DNA from: Fervidibacter sinensis
GTDB lineage: Bacteria; Armatimonadota; Fervidibacteria; Fervidibacterales; Fervidibacteraceae
Strand: one strand, 5' to 3'
Assembly (NCBI GenBank): GCA_032161045.1
Contig: JAVHTH010000001.1
Length of the DNA: 64,000 bases
Shown piece after piece: positions 51,463 to 60,322 of this stretch. The notes beneath the pieces were generated by a model. It was given only the letters and a program-made list of their open reading frames with translations. It made no database searches and was not told the DNA's origin. How positions within the stretch are numbered: the first letter of the stretch is position 1; each line of letters opens with the position of its first letter. The translations under genes and the position numbers were made by a program.

Positions 51463-51893
51463 ACTTTAGCGTTGATGTTGAGCGATTGCGAACTCTGGCA
51501 ACTTCGTTGAGGGGAAATTTGCGAAAACTTCAAAAATATGCTGGGCTTCCCGACGAAGAGTTTTGGAGCGATGAGCGGAACATCTTCACAGTCAAATTGC
51601 TCCTTATCCAAGCCATTGAAGACGCTGCTTCAATTTGCGCCCATTTGCTTGCTCGGCTTGGCGGACAGGTAGCGACAGGCTATGCCGACTGCTTTGAGGG
51701 ATTGCAAAAACTTGGTATCCTGCAGCCAGAACTTGTCCAACGCTTAACGGCAATGGCGCGTTTTCGCAACCTGCTTGTTCACCGTTATTGGGAAGTTGAC
51801 GATCAAAGAGTCTTGAAGTTTGCCCGCCACGACATAGCCGACTTGGAGGCTTACCTTAAGGCAATCGGGAAATTTTTGGGCGAGCAAATTTAA
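51459..51893 (+). CDS. HEPN-domain RNase toxin (HepT-like)
   Basis: The 144-residue helical protein has the HepT active-site motif RX4HXY exactly: Arg103, His108 and Tyr110 in RNLLVHRYW. The family cuts RNA and is blocked by AMPylation of that Tyr by the MNT partner encoded just upstream (MntA type). It is a normal-length member with its active site intact, so the pair is probably functional. AAGGAGG lies inside the end of the MNT gene, and ATG 51459 overlaps the MNT stop by four bases. Confidence 0.92.
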   Translation: MNFSVDVERLRTLATSLRGNLRKLQKYAGLPDEEFWSDERNIFTVKLLLIQAIEDAASICAHLLARLGGQVATGYADCFEGLQKLGILQPELVQRLTAMARFRNLLVHRYWEVDDQRVLKFARHDIADLEAYLKAIGKFLGEQI

Positions 51894-52129
51894 CTGGGGC
51901 AGCGATGAATTAATTGGCAAGGGCAGTGATCGGCATATAGTTTGTGCCCACAAAACTTGGGTCTGCGATTGTGCTACCGAGAATGTAAAGGGCGGAGCGC
52001 AATAAAAATGACAATACTGTGTCCGCACTTAGCGCCACGCACCAATTTTTCATGCTACCCGCTGTTGCTTCGTGGTTAACTACAAGCCCGACAACTGCAT
52101 GTAAAATACTTGGCATAGGGTGACTTGAG

Positions 52130-54037
52130 ATGACGAGAAGGCGAGAATGGTTGCGAACGGTGGCAGCAAGTTCTTTAGGGTTTACCTTCGGTGGCGGCTC
52201 CTTTGTTGAGCCTTTGGAAGGAGATGAACCAGCGATGACCTCACTGGGGGAAAGCCGAGTTGTGACGACAAAAAATCTGGATGCCGATGTCGTCGTTGTC
52301 GGTGGTGGGATGGCAGGGGTTTGTGCTGCAATTGCTGCTGCCCGAAATGGCGCATCTGTTGTCCTCATCCAAGACAGACCTGTTTTGGGAGGTAACTCGT
52401 CAAGTGAGATTCGGATGCACATCGTCGGCGCAGATTGTCACGGCAGCAGAAATGACACAGACGCACGGGAGACAGGTATCTTGGAAGAGTTGCGGTTAGA
52501 ATGCGCTGTCCGTAACCCACAGCGAAGCGCAAGCATGTGGGATTTGTTGCTTTACGAGTGGATCAAAAGAGAGCCCAACATCGTGCTGCTGCTCAACACA
52601 AGTTGCATCGGGGTGAAAATGGCAAGCGAAAACTTAATTGATGCCGTCATCGCTTTGCGAAATAGCACCGAGGATTTGTTCACCGTTCGCGGCAAAGTGT
52701 TCATTGATTGTAGTGGGGATGGTAGGCTGGGAGCGGAGGCAGGGGCAGAATTTCGCAAAGGTCGCGAGGGACGCGACGAGTTCGGTGAATCTCTCGCTCC
52801 ACCGAAGCCTGACAACAAAACGATGGGCAGCAGCATCCTGTTCATCACACGCAAGCACGACCGTCCGATGCCTTTCAAGCCACCAAATTGGATTCGCAAA
52901 TTCCCTCGCTGTGAAGATTTGCCATATCGCGCCCACAGCAGTTGGGAATACGGCTACTGGTGGGTTGAATGGGGAGGTGAACTTGACACGATCAAAGACA
53001 ACGAACGAATTCGCGACGAGTTGCTTGCAATCGCTTTGGGCGTTTGGGACCACATCAAAAATTCCGGATTGCATCCCGAAAGCGAAAATTGGGCACTTGA
53101 GTGGATCGGCTTTTTGCCGGGCAAGCGCGAGAGCAGGAGGTTCATTGGCGATTACATCCTGACACAACATGACTTGCAGCGAGGTGAAGTTTTTGAAGAC
53201 GGTGTCGCTTACGGTGGCTGGCCAATTGATTTGCACCCGCCTGAAGGGATTGACACAAAAGAGCCTCCCAACATTGCCGTCAAAGTCCCGCTTTACAACA
53301 TCCCATTCCGTTGCCTTTACTCCCGCAACATTGACAATTTGCTCTTTGCGGGTCGTAACATCAGCGCAACTCATGTCGCTTTCGGAAGCACTCGCGTGAT
53401 GGGAACATGCAGCGTTATGGGGCAAGCAGTTGGAACTGCAGCAGCGCTTTGTGTCCGATACAATTGCACGCCGCGAGAATTGGGCAAGGAAGCGATCAAA
53501 GATTTGCAACAACTGCTGCTCAAGCAAGATGCTTACATCATCGGCGTCAGCAACAGTGACCCTTACGATCTCGCCCGAATGGCGGAAGTCAAAGCGTCAA
53601 GCGAGACAAAGGGTTGCGAAGCGGTAAATGTCATCAACGGTATCCATCGCGGCGTTTACGAACGCAAAAACCGATGGGCGTCAGACCCGACGCAGCCGAT
53701 GCCGCAATGGCTGGAGTTGCACTTCCGCGAACCCAAACGCATCCGTGAAGTGCACTTGACTTTTGATACAGGTTTAAACCGCGAACTGACCCTGAGTTTC
53801 AGCGATTGGACAAACCGAAGAATGATTTGGGGACCACAACCTGAGACGGTGCGCGACTACGAACTCCAAGTGCTTTACGGCGATAGTGCCAAAACAGTGG
53901 TGAAAGTTGAGGGCAATTACCAACGCAAACGAGTGCACCAATTTGAGCCGCAATTGGCGACAGGCATCCGGCTTATCATTCAAGCAACTAACGGCGACAA
54001 CTCAGCGAAAGTGTTTGAGGTGCGAGTTTACGCGTGA
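52130..54037 (+). CDS. FAD-dependent oxidoreductase with Tat-like signal
   Basis: The 635-residue protein starts with a twin-arginine-like leader (TRRREWLRTVAASSLGFTF). An FAD-binding Rossmann motif VVVVGGGMAGVCAAIAAARN follows, with LIQDRPVLGGNSSSEIRMH, the mark of the PF12831 FAD-oxidoreductase family, and a second FAD segment, NLLFAGRNISATHVAFGSTR. The C-terminal 150 residues (QWLELHFREPKRIREVHLTF) form a discoidin-like beta domain that may bind sugar or protein. Homologues are numerous in Planctomycetes and Armatimonadota, with unknown substrates. GGGTGA precedes the ATG. Nothing adjoining it suggests a pathway; the 236-base gap before it holds no gene I can support. Confidence 0.85.
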   Translation: MTRRREWLRTVAASSLGFTFGGGSFVEPLEGDEPAMTSLGESRVVTTKNLDADVVVVGGGMAGVCAAIAAARNGASVVLIQDRPVLGGNSSSEIRMHIVGADCHGSRNDTDARETGILEELRLECAVRNPQRSASMWDLLLYEWIKREPNIVLLLNTSCIGVKMASENLIDAVIALRNSTEDLFTVRGKVFIDCSGDGRLGAEAGAEFRKGREGRDEFGESLAPPKPDNKTMGSSILFITRKHDRPMPFKPPNWIRKFPRCEDLPYRAHSSWEYGYWWVEWGGELDTIKDNERIRDELLAIALGVWDHIKNSGLHPESENWALEWIGFLPGKRESRRFIGDYILTQHDLQRGEVFEDGVAYGGWPIDLHPPEGIDTKEPPNIAVKVPLYNIPFRCLYSRNIDNLLFAGRNISATHVAFGSTRVMGTCSVMGQAVGTAAALCVRYNCTPRELGKEAIKDLQQLLLKQDAYIIGVSNSDPYDLARMAEVKASSETKGCEAVNVINGIHRGVYERKNRWASDPTQPMPQWLELHFREPKRIREVHLTFDTGLNRELTLSFSDWTNRRMIWGPQPETVRDYELQVLYGDSAKTVVKVEGNYQRKRVHQFEPQLATGIRLIIQATNGDNSAKVFEVRVYA

Positions 54038-54105
54038 GTTCCAACGACATGCTTTCATGTTGTGCCTCAATGCGTGCCAAACCGAAGCAGGATTGGTCAT
54101 CAGAA

Positions 54106-54132
54106 GAAAAGCGTCAGGTTAACCCCGACGCT
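54106..54132 (-). terminator. Terminator of the kinase/regulator/Rrf2 operon
   Basis: On the minus strand AGCGTCGGG pairs with CCTGACGCT (one G-T) around GTTAA, and TTTTCTTC follows. Confidence 0.65.
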
Positions 54133-54165
54133 GCATTGTTGTAAAGAATTCAGAACCTATTGGCT

Positions 54166-54624
54166 TCACAATGGACGGAAACCTTCTGCAACTCGCTTAG
54201 CGACCTGCGGCGACCAAGCCTTGAGCAAATCAGCAAGGGTCGTTCTCTTCAAGAGTTCCTTCAACTGGTCTCGGACGGGAACCCAAGAGTTGTGGACTGG
54301 ACAAGGGTTATTTTCGTCGCAATTTGGCAACCCCAAAGCACAGCGGTCAAACAGTTCTGGTCCGTCAATTGCCAAGACGACATCAAGGAGCCGAATTTTT
54401 TCAGGAGGCAACCTTAACCTGAAACCACCTGTCGGACCACGAATGGAGTCAAGAATGTGAGCGTGAACGAGCATTTGCAAAACTTTTGCGGTCATTGGAA
54501 ACGGGAGTCCTAAGTTTTGGGCGACTTGTTCCGCTTTGACCCATCCTTTCCCGTCTGTCCCTTGCTCACGAGCCAATTCCAAAAGCGCCCAAACCGCATA
54601 CTGGCAAGTGCGGGAGTAAACCAT
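54166..54624 (-). CDS. Rrf2-family transcriptional regulator with three-cysteine site
   Basis: The 152-residue protein has the Rrf2 winged helix-turn-helix (YSRTCQYAVWALLELA, KVLQMLVHAHILDSIRGPTG) and the three cysteines (Cys95, Cys102, Cys108) of iron-sulfur-binding members such as IscR and NsrR. It may sense iron-sulfur status, oxygen or nitric oxide. GGAGGG before the ATG fixes the start. It is 14 bases downstream of the response regulator gene and shares its transcript, an unusual partner for a two-component system. A terminator follows. Confidence 0.9.
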   Translation of the reverse strand: MVYSRTCQYAVWALLELAREQGTDGKGWVKAEQVAQNLGLPFPMTAKVLQMLVHAHILDSIRGPTGGFRLRLPPEKIRLLDVVLAIDGPELFDRCALGLPNCDENNPCPVHNSWVPVRDQLKELLKRTTLADLLKAWSPQVAKRVAEGFRPL

Positions 54625-54638
54625 TGTTCATCCCTCCA

Positions 54639-55319
54639 TCAGATGACAGGTTCTTCATCAAGCAAACCATGTTGCAAAGCGTATTTGACCAACTCCGCAC
54701 GGGTGCGGAGCCCTAACTTGTCGGCAATTCGGGCGCGATAGGTTTCAACTGTTTTGACGCTCAAAGACAACCTGTCAGCGATTTGTTGATTTGTGTAGCC
54801 CAAAGCGATCAACCTAAGCACTTGCCATTCCCGCTCGCTCAATTGTTTTTGACGCTCCTGCTTCGTAGGTTGCAACCTTGTCAGTTCACTCACCAATTGC
54901 TTTGCGATGTCTGGATGGATGTAAACGCCGCCTCGCATCACCGTCCTGATCGCGTTGGTCAACTCTTGAGCGGCTGCTCTCTTGACAACATACCCATTCG
55001 CACCGACCTGCATCATTCGTTTCAAGTAAGTCTCGCTTTCGTGGACGGTCAAAGCGATGACCTTGACTTCGGGGTAACCTTTTTTGATGACTTCGGTCGC
55101 TTCCAGACCCGTCATGTCAGGCATTGAAATGTCCATCAAGACGACATCAGGTCGCAGTTGCCTTATCAGTTTGATGGCTTCCCTTCCCGTTCCCGCTTCC
55201 CCAACAACCTCAATATCGGGTTCATCCTGTAGGAGCGCTTTCAAACCATCTCGCAAAATTGCGTGGTCGTCAACAATGAGGACGCGAATCACTTTTTGCT
55301 CACTAATCGTTTTCGGCAT
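54639..55319 (-). CDS. NarL/LuxR-family response regulator
   Basis: The 226-residue protein has a receiver domain (residues 10-130) with IVDDHAILRDGL, phospho-acceptor Asp in VVLMDISMPD and Lys in VVKRAA, and a C-terminal LuxR-type helix-turn-helix (about 158-220) with LSEREWQVLRLIALGYTN and SVKTVETYRARIADKLGL. It controls transcription after phosphorylation, presumably by the kinase encoded just upstream. AAGGAGGGA precedes the ATG. The kinase gene ends 42 bases before it. Confidence 0.95.
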   Translation of the reverse strand: MPKTISEQKVIRVLIVDDHAILRDGLKALLQDEPDIEVVGEAGTGREAIKLIRQLRPDVVLMDISMPDMTGLEATEVIKKGYPEVKVIALTVHESETYLKRMMQVGANGYVVKRAAAQELTNAIRTVMRGGVYIHPDIAKQLVSELTRLQPTKQERQKQLSEREWQVLRLIALGYTNQQIADRLSLSVKTVETYRARIADKLGLRTRAELVKYALQHGLLDEEPVI

Positions 55320-55361
55320 GTCAATCCCTCCTTTCTCAAGTCAGTTACAATAAACTGACCC

Positions 55362-57119
55362 TCACTTAGCCTTTGAATTTGAACTTAGCCGGCGATACCA
55401 ACCCCTCGTCATCGGGATGCGGACTTGAACCTTAGTTCCCTTGCCGGGTTTGGAGTCAATAGTCAATGTCCCCGAAAGCATCGCGGCACGCTCCATCATG
55501 CCAAGCAAGCCCAACCTTTTGTTTTCATCTGGATGCTTGAGAATGTCGCTGACCTTGAAGCCAACCCCGTTATCTTCTACCGTGACAACTAACTCGCTGT
55601 CTTCTTGGTAAACGGAGACACGAGCGTGAGTTGCTTTTGCGTGCTTGGCGATGTTGGTCAAGGCTTCTTGGACGATTCGGAAAATCCCGATTGCCATCTC
55701 TGGCTGAACTTCACCGTTTATTGAGCCGTTGGCTACGAACTCGCAAGGGATGTTAAACCTTCTTGACCATTCTTCTGTCACCTTCTCCAACGCAGCCATC
55801 AATCCCAACTCATCCAAAGCAGGTGGACGCAATTCCCAAGCGATGTGGTGAAGGTGCGAGGAAATTTCCTCAGCGAGTTGCTTTAGCATTTTCAGCCTCT
55901 CGCGCAAAGAGGGCTCAGAAAGGTCGCGTTCCAAAAGTTGCAGTTGAATCAGCAAGGCTGTGAGCAATTGACCAATTTGGTCGTGCAACTCGTGGGAAAT
56001 CCTTCGCCTCTCTTCCTCCTGAGCAGTCACCACTTTGGTAAGGAGCAAACCGCGAACCCTTTCCTTTTCGCGGAGTTCTTGAAGCAATCTGGCGTTTGTC
56101 AAGGCGACCGCTACATGGTCGGAAATGGTTTGCAAAAAAGTCAAGTCATCGCGATTGAAAGCATCGGGCTGTGTCGCCGCAGCGAAGATAACTCCCAAGA
56201 TTTGCTCACCAGCGGCGACAGGAACGGCAATCAGGCTTCGGAATCCGCGACGGGCAAGCCATCGCTCAAAAGGAGTTTTGGCTTTTTCCACATTCATGTC
56301 GGACAACATTAGAGGCTTCCGCTCCTGCATACAAACAACGAATGGCGTTCGGTGAACTTTCAAACAAGGTCTGCGAAGTTGCAACCCAAGACGGCTGCCT
56401 TCCGGAAAGCAAAGCAGGCTGAGCGATTCGTTTGGCCGATAGAGGACAGTGGCGACCTCCGCGAAAGGCAAAGCCGCATGAATTCCTTCAGTCACTGTCT
56501 CCAGCACACTTCGTTCGTCAATTAGTCGGCTGAGACTTCTGATGAGTTCGTTGAGAAGTTCCAACCTCTCCGTGCGATTTGCCTGTTCTGCTAAAATAGC
56601 CCGTTCAATTGTCGCACCAGCCTGAGCAGCCAAAAGTAAGGCTAACTTCTCGTCTTGCTTGGTAAACTCGCGACCGCCGATTTTCTCGGTCAGGTAAAGC
56701 CGCCCGAAAGTTTTACCGTTGACAACGATTGGGACGCCAAGGAAAGTTTTCATAACAGGGTGATTGGGTGGGAAACCGTAGGCTTTCGGGTGCTTAGTCA
56801 AGTCACGAAGCCTAATGGTTTTGCCCTCCTTTATGATCAAGCCGAGCAAACCTCGCCCTTGGGGCGGCTCGCCGATTTTCTTCGCTTCTTCCTCGCTCAG
56901 CCCAGAGTAAACGAATTGGGAAAGTTTTCCTTCTTCATCCAAGACAGCCAGAGCAGCATACCTCGCCCCAATAACCAATCGGGCAGTATCAACAATGTGC
57001 TGTAAAGTCTCATCCAAAGTCCGGTCAAACCGTAGGAGCACCCCAGATTCAAGCAATTTGACCATTTGTTGCCGCACGGTTATCCTCTCCCCGCGAGAAT
57101 TACGCCGTTTTCGCTCCAT
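55362..57119 (-). CDS. GAF-domain sensor histidine kinase (HisKA_3/NarX-type)
   Basis: The 585-residue protein has no membrane helices. It has two GAF-type sensor domains (about 30-175 and 200-345), then the HisKA_3 dimerisation box with the phospho-acceptor His in RRRISHELHDQIGQLL (about residue 375) and the ATPase domain with VTVEDNGVGFKV and LGLLGMMERAAML. It is therefore a soluble kinase that senses a small molecule or redox state in the cytoplasm. It pairs with the NarL-type regulator next to it. GAGGAGG precedes the ATG. Confidence 0.94.
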   Translation of the reverse strand: MERKRRNSRGERITVRQQMVKLLESGVLLRFDRTLDETLQHIVDTARLVIGARYAALAVLDEEGKLSQFVYSGLSEEEAKKIGEPPQGRGLLGLIIKEGKTIRLRDLTKHPKAYGFPPNHPVMKTFLGVPIVVNGKTFGRLYLTEKIGGREFTKQDEKLALLLAAQAGATIERAILAEQANRTERLELLNELIRSLSRLIDERSVLETVTEGIHAALPFAEVATVLYRPNESLSLLCFPEGSRLGLQLRRPCLKVHRTPFVVCMQERKPLMLSDMNVEKAKTPFERWLARRGFRSLIAVPVAAGEQILGVIFAAATQPDAFNRDDLTFLQTISDHVAVALTNARLLQELREKERVRGLLLTKVVTAQEEERRRISHELHDQIGQLLTALLIQLQLLERDLSEPSLRERLKMLKQLAEEISSHLHHIAWELRPPALDELGLMAALEKVTEEWSRRFNIPCEFVANGSINGEVQPEMAIGIFRIVQEALTNIAKHAKATHARVSVYQEDSELVVTVEDNGVGFKVSDILKHPDENKRLGLLGMMERAAMLSGTLTIDSKPGKGTKVQVRIPMTRGWYRRLSSNSKAK

Positions 57120-57229
57120 ATTGTCTACCTCCTCACTTTGGACATTTGTCAGGGTAAAACCCCACTATTGCAGAATTGTGTGACCGAGATTAAGTAAACG
57201 CAACCCAAGCGATTGAGAACTGCAATGGC

Positions 57230-60200
57230 GTGGCAAAATTTAAACTGCCGAAGGCGAAACTCGCTTCATTCATTCGTTCTGATATTTTATCAAGACTTGC
57301 TTCTGCCGGCAACGAATATTTGCGATGGAGGTCGTTCAAAGAAATGGAGCGAACTAACCGCTGGCTTTGGAGACTGGTTATTGGTGTCACGGCTTTCTTC
57401 ATGGTCGTCAAGGCGTTGGCGATTTGGGCTGAAGGGCTGTGGTTTGCCTCAGAAGGATACGGGGATGTTTTCCTTCGCAGGCTCTTGTGGCAACTTGTGA
57501 TGTTTGCAATTGGTTTTTCCCTTTTCTTCCTTCTCGTCTACACTCCATATTGGCTCGCCCGCAAAGCGGCGGAAAAAGTCCCCATGCCCCTGAGGGAAAG
57601 GCTCTTCGGCGACATGGACAAATTGATGGTTGATGTGGCTCTTGATAGGTGGGCGCTTGGGGTTTGTCTCTTCCTTGCGGTCATAGCGGGATTGATTGCG
57701 AGCAGTCGCTGGATTTACTTGATGCATTTCTTATACGCTACCCCTTTCGGACTCACTGACCCAATTTTCAAACACGATGTCGGGTTTTACATTTTCACTT
57801 TGCCCTTCCTGCGTTTTTGGATGACATTCAGTTTGGTCGGTTTGATGCTCGGTTTGATCGGAATGGTTTTACGGTTGCGCTACGAAGAGTTGTTGAGGTT
57901 TGAAGAAAGTGGTATGGAAGCACCTGTGTTCGCCGCAAGACCCTTGTTAGCGGTTGTGGCTTGCTTCTTGTTCTTGCTGGCAATCTCACAATTTCTCGGT
58001 AGATACAGCATCCTGTTCTCTGGGAGAGGTGTATTGTTCGGTGCTGGATTTGCGGATGTTTATGGGACCCGTTTCGCCTTCTGGCTCATGATGATTGTCT
58101 CTTTGGCGGGAGCGGGTTGGTGCTTGTATGAAATGCGTAAGGGCGATTTAAAGCGGTTACGATGGGTCATTACGACACTTTTTGTGACATGGCTCTTAGG
58201 TCGGTTACTTTTCCCAGCAGCACTTCAAGCCTTTGTCGTCAAGCCTAACGAACGGGAGAGGGAACGCCCTTTCTTGGCACATAACATTGCCTTCACCAGA
58301 TATGCATACAACCTTGACAAAGTTCGCATTAGTCGTCACCCTGGTGAGCCAATGCCTTCAATCAATGACTTAAGATTCCACGAAACCGCTTTAGCCAACA
58401 TTCGGCTGTGGGACATTGACCAACTGCTGGATGCTTTTTCTCAGTTGCAATCGCTTCACATGCAATACGGCTTTTCGGCAGTTGATTACGACCGATATTA
58501 CATTGGCGGTCGTTTGAGGCAAGTGGCTATTGCTCCCAGAGAACTTTTCTTGCCCAATTCAATTGCGACATGGGTTAACCGACATCTGCATTACACTCAT
58601 GGCTATGGCATAGTTATGTCATTGGTGACCGAGTTTACTGGTGAAGGTTCACCGCTTTTTGTGGTGAAAGACATCCCGCCGCAAGTTGACAGCAAAGTTC
58701 CGTTTAAAATTCGCCGTCCCGAGATTTACTTTGGGGAATTTGTCTTGCCTGAAGAACGAAAACGGCGCCAACCCTTTATCCGAAACCGTCAACAGCAAAC
58801 AACACAACCAACGATGACTCCTTCACCGCCAGGACAAAAAAATCAACCACCAAGCAATCAGCCACCTGTGCCCCCAATTGAAGACCAACAACAACCTTCT
58901 CAGCAGGCTTCTCAATACACCATAGCCGAGTTTGTCTTGGTTCGCACTCGTGCGCCCGAGTTTGATTACCCACTTAGCGGTGAGAGAAGTGCTTGGAAGG
59001 AGACAAGATACGAGGCGGATGCAGGAGTTCCAGTAGGTTCATGGTGGCGGCGACTCTTATTTGCAGCACGATTTATGGACTTAGGCTTGCTACTCAATAC
59101 GGACATCACTTCGGAAAGCAAACTGCTTATGTATCGTCGGATTTTGGAACGAGTTAATGCTGTTGCTCCTTTCCTGCTCTTTGACCGCGACCCTTACCCA
59201 ATTGTCACGAGTAACGGTCGCATTGTCTGGATAATTGATGCCTTCACCGCGACTGGCTCTTTCCCCTACTCTACTCCGCTTTCACCACAAATCCGCATCA
59301 ACTACCTGCGCAACGCCGTTAAGGTAACTGTTGACGCATATACGGGCGAAATGAATTTCTACGCCTTTAATGATGAAGACCCGATGCTCAAGACATATAG
59401 GAAAGCCTTTCCAAATTTGTTCCACGATCGTGAAGATATGCCACCAGATGTTAAAGCACATGTTCGCTATCCCCAATCCCTTTTCGCCATTCAAGCATCA
59501 ATGCTTTGTCTTTACCACATGACCGACCCTGACCAGTTTTACCTGAAAGAGGACGCTTGGGAAATTGCACAGGAACAAAGTGGGGTGGAAGGCAAGCCAG
59601 TTCCAATTCGCCCTTACTACACCGTCATTCGCTCCCCAGATGACGGCAAAGATAGGTTCATGTTACTCATTCCCTTCACGCCCTTAGGTAAGCCTGATAA
59701 GAATATGGTTGCTTGGATGGCAGCCCACTGTGACTATGACAGGTATGGTGACTTGTTCGTTTACAAGTTTCCGCCGGGCAAACTTGTGGACGGACCGCAA
59801 CAAATAGAGGCGCGAATTAACGCCGATGCCCAAATCTCACAACATTTTAGTCTGTGGAACCAACAAGGCTCACGGGTCATTCGCGGCAGTCTGCTTATCC
59901 TGCCTGTTGGTAGCAGTTTGCTTTATGTTGAGCCGGTTTACCTTCAAGCGGAACAAACTCCCCTTCCAGAAATTAAGCGGGTTATCGTTTCTGCTGGGAA
60001 AAAAGTTGTGATGGGTGAAGATTTGTGGGATGCGTTGTCAAAATTGTTCGGAACCCAAATTCAAGACGGGATGAAAAATTGGGGTGCAACATCTGTTTCA
60101 ACGCCTCAAGTTTCTCCCTCATTTGTCTCAAGGGACAAAGTGTTTTCGGAGTTACTGAGTTACTTGCGAGAAGCGAAACAAGCCCGCGAGCAAGGGGATT

Positions 60201-60277
60201 GGCTCAGGTTCGGTGAAGCACTTAATAAGGCGTTTGAAGTGGCGGAAAAATTGCAACGGCAATCGTCAAACAAATGA
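57230..60277 (+). CDS. UPF0182-family membrane protein
   Basis: The 1015-residue protein has about seven membrane helices in the first 350 residues and a large soluble region after them, as in UPF0182 (COG1615) proteins of about 950-1000 residues in actinobacteria, cyanobacteria and others. Family marks include RVRISRHPGEP-like text (VRISRHPGEPMPS), NIRLWDIDQLLDAFSQLQ and YTGEMNFYAFNDEDPM. The function is unknown. A Pro/Gln-rich segment lies near residues 510-560. The start may be GTG 57230 or ATG 57344 (977 residues), which has GGAGG 12 bases upstream and places the first helix close to the N-terminus; I give the longer form with doubt. Confidence 0.85.
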   Translation: MAKFKLPKAKLASFIRSDILSRLASAGNEYLRWRSFKEMERTNRWLWRLVIGVTAFFMVVKALAIWAEGLWFASEGYGDVFLRRLLWQLVMFAIGFSLFFLLVYTPYWLARKAAEKVPMPLRERLFGDMDKLMVDVALDRWALGVCLFLAVIAGLIASSRWIYLMHFLYATPFGLTDPIFKHDVGFYIFTLPFLRFWMTFSLVGLMLGLIGMVLRLRYEELLRFEESGMEAPVFAARPLLAVVACFLFLLAISQFLGRYSILFSGRGVLFGAGFADVYGTRFAFWLMMIVSLAGAGWCLYEMRKGDLKRLRWVITTLFVTWLLGRLLFPAALQAFVVKPNERERERPFLAHNIAFTRYAYNLDKVRISRHPGEPMPSINDLRFHETALANIRLWDIDQLLDAFSQLQSLHMQYGFSAVDYDRYYIGGRLRQVAIAPRELFLPNSIATWVNRHLHYTHGYGIVMSLVTEFTGEGSPLFVVKDIPPQVDSKVPFKIRRPEIYFGEFVLPEERKRRQPFIRNRQQQTTQPTMTPSPPGQKNQPPSNQPPVPPIEDQQQPSQQASQYTIAEFVLVRTRAPEFDYPLSGERSAWKETRYEADAGVPVGSWWRRLLFAARFMDLGLLLNTDITSESKLLMYRRILERVNAVAPFLLFDRDPYPIVTSNGRIVWIIDAFTATGSFPYSTPLSPQIRINYLRNAVKVTVDAYTGEMNFYAFNDEDPMLKTYRKAFPNLFHDREDMPPDVKAHVRYPQSLFAIQASMLCLYHMTDPDQFYLKEDAWEIAQEQSGVEGKPVPIRPYYTVIRSPDDGKDRFMLLIPFTPLGKPDKNMVAWMAAHCDYDRYGDLFVYKFPPGKLVDGPQQIEARINADAQISQHFSLWNQQGSRVIRGSLLILPVGSSLLYVEPVYLQAEQTPLPEIKRVIVSAGKKVVMGEDLWDALSKLFGTQIQDGMKNWGATSVSTPQVSPSFVSRDKVFSELLSYLREAKQAREQGDWLRFGEALNKAFEVAEKLQRQSSNK

Positions 60278-60322
60278 AAACAGAGACCTTTCATTAAGGG
60301 TCACAGAAGGGGGATATGAACG

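Noticed and set aside
51910..52112. Minus-strand stretch with a hydrophobic segment in the gap before the FAD oxidoreductase
   Set aside because: It could be a relic of a membrane protein end, but it has no start signal, no recognised motif and continues into an obvious shadow frame.
52634..53527. 297-residue minus-strand frame
   Set aside because: Antisense to the FAD-dependent oxidoreductase, which has clear motifs on the plus strand.
60278..60322. Possible T-box or riboswitch before serS (and likewise before tyrS at 3059-3114)
   Set aside because: No T-box core or other known riboswitch consensus was seen; the serS gap is only 45 bases.
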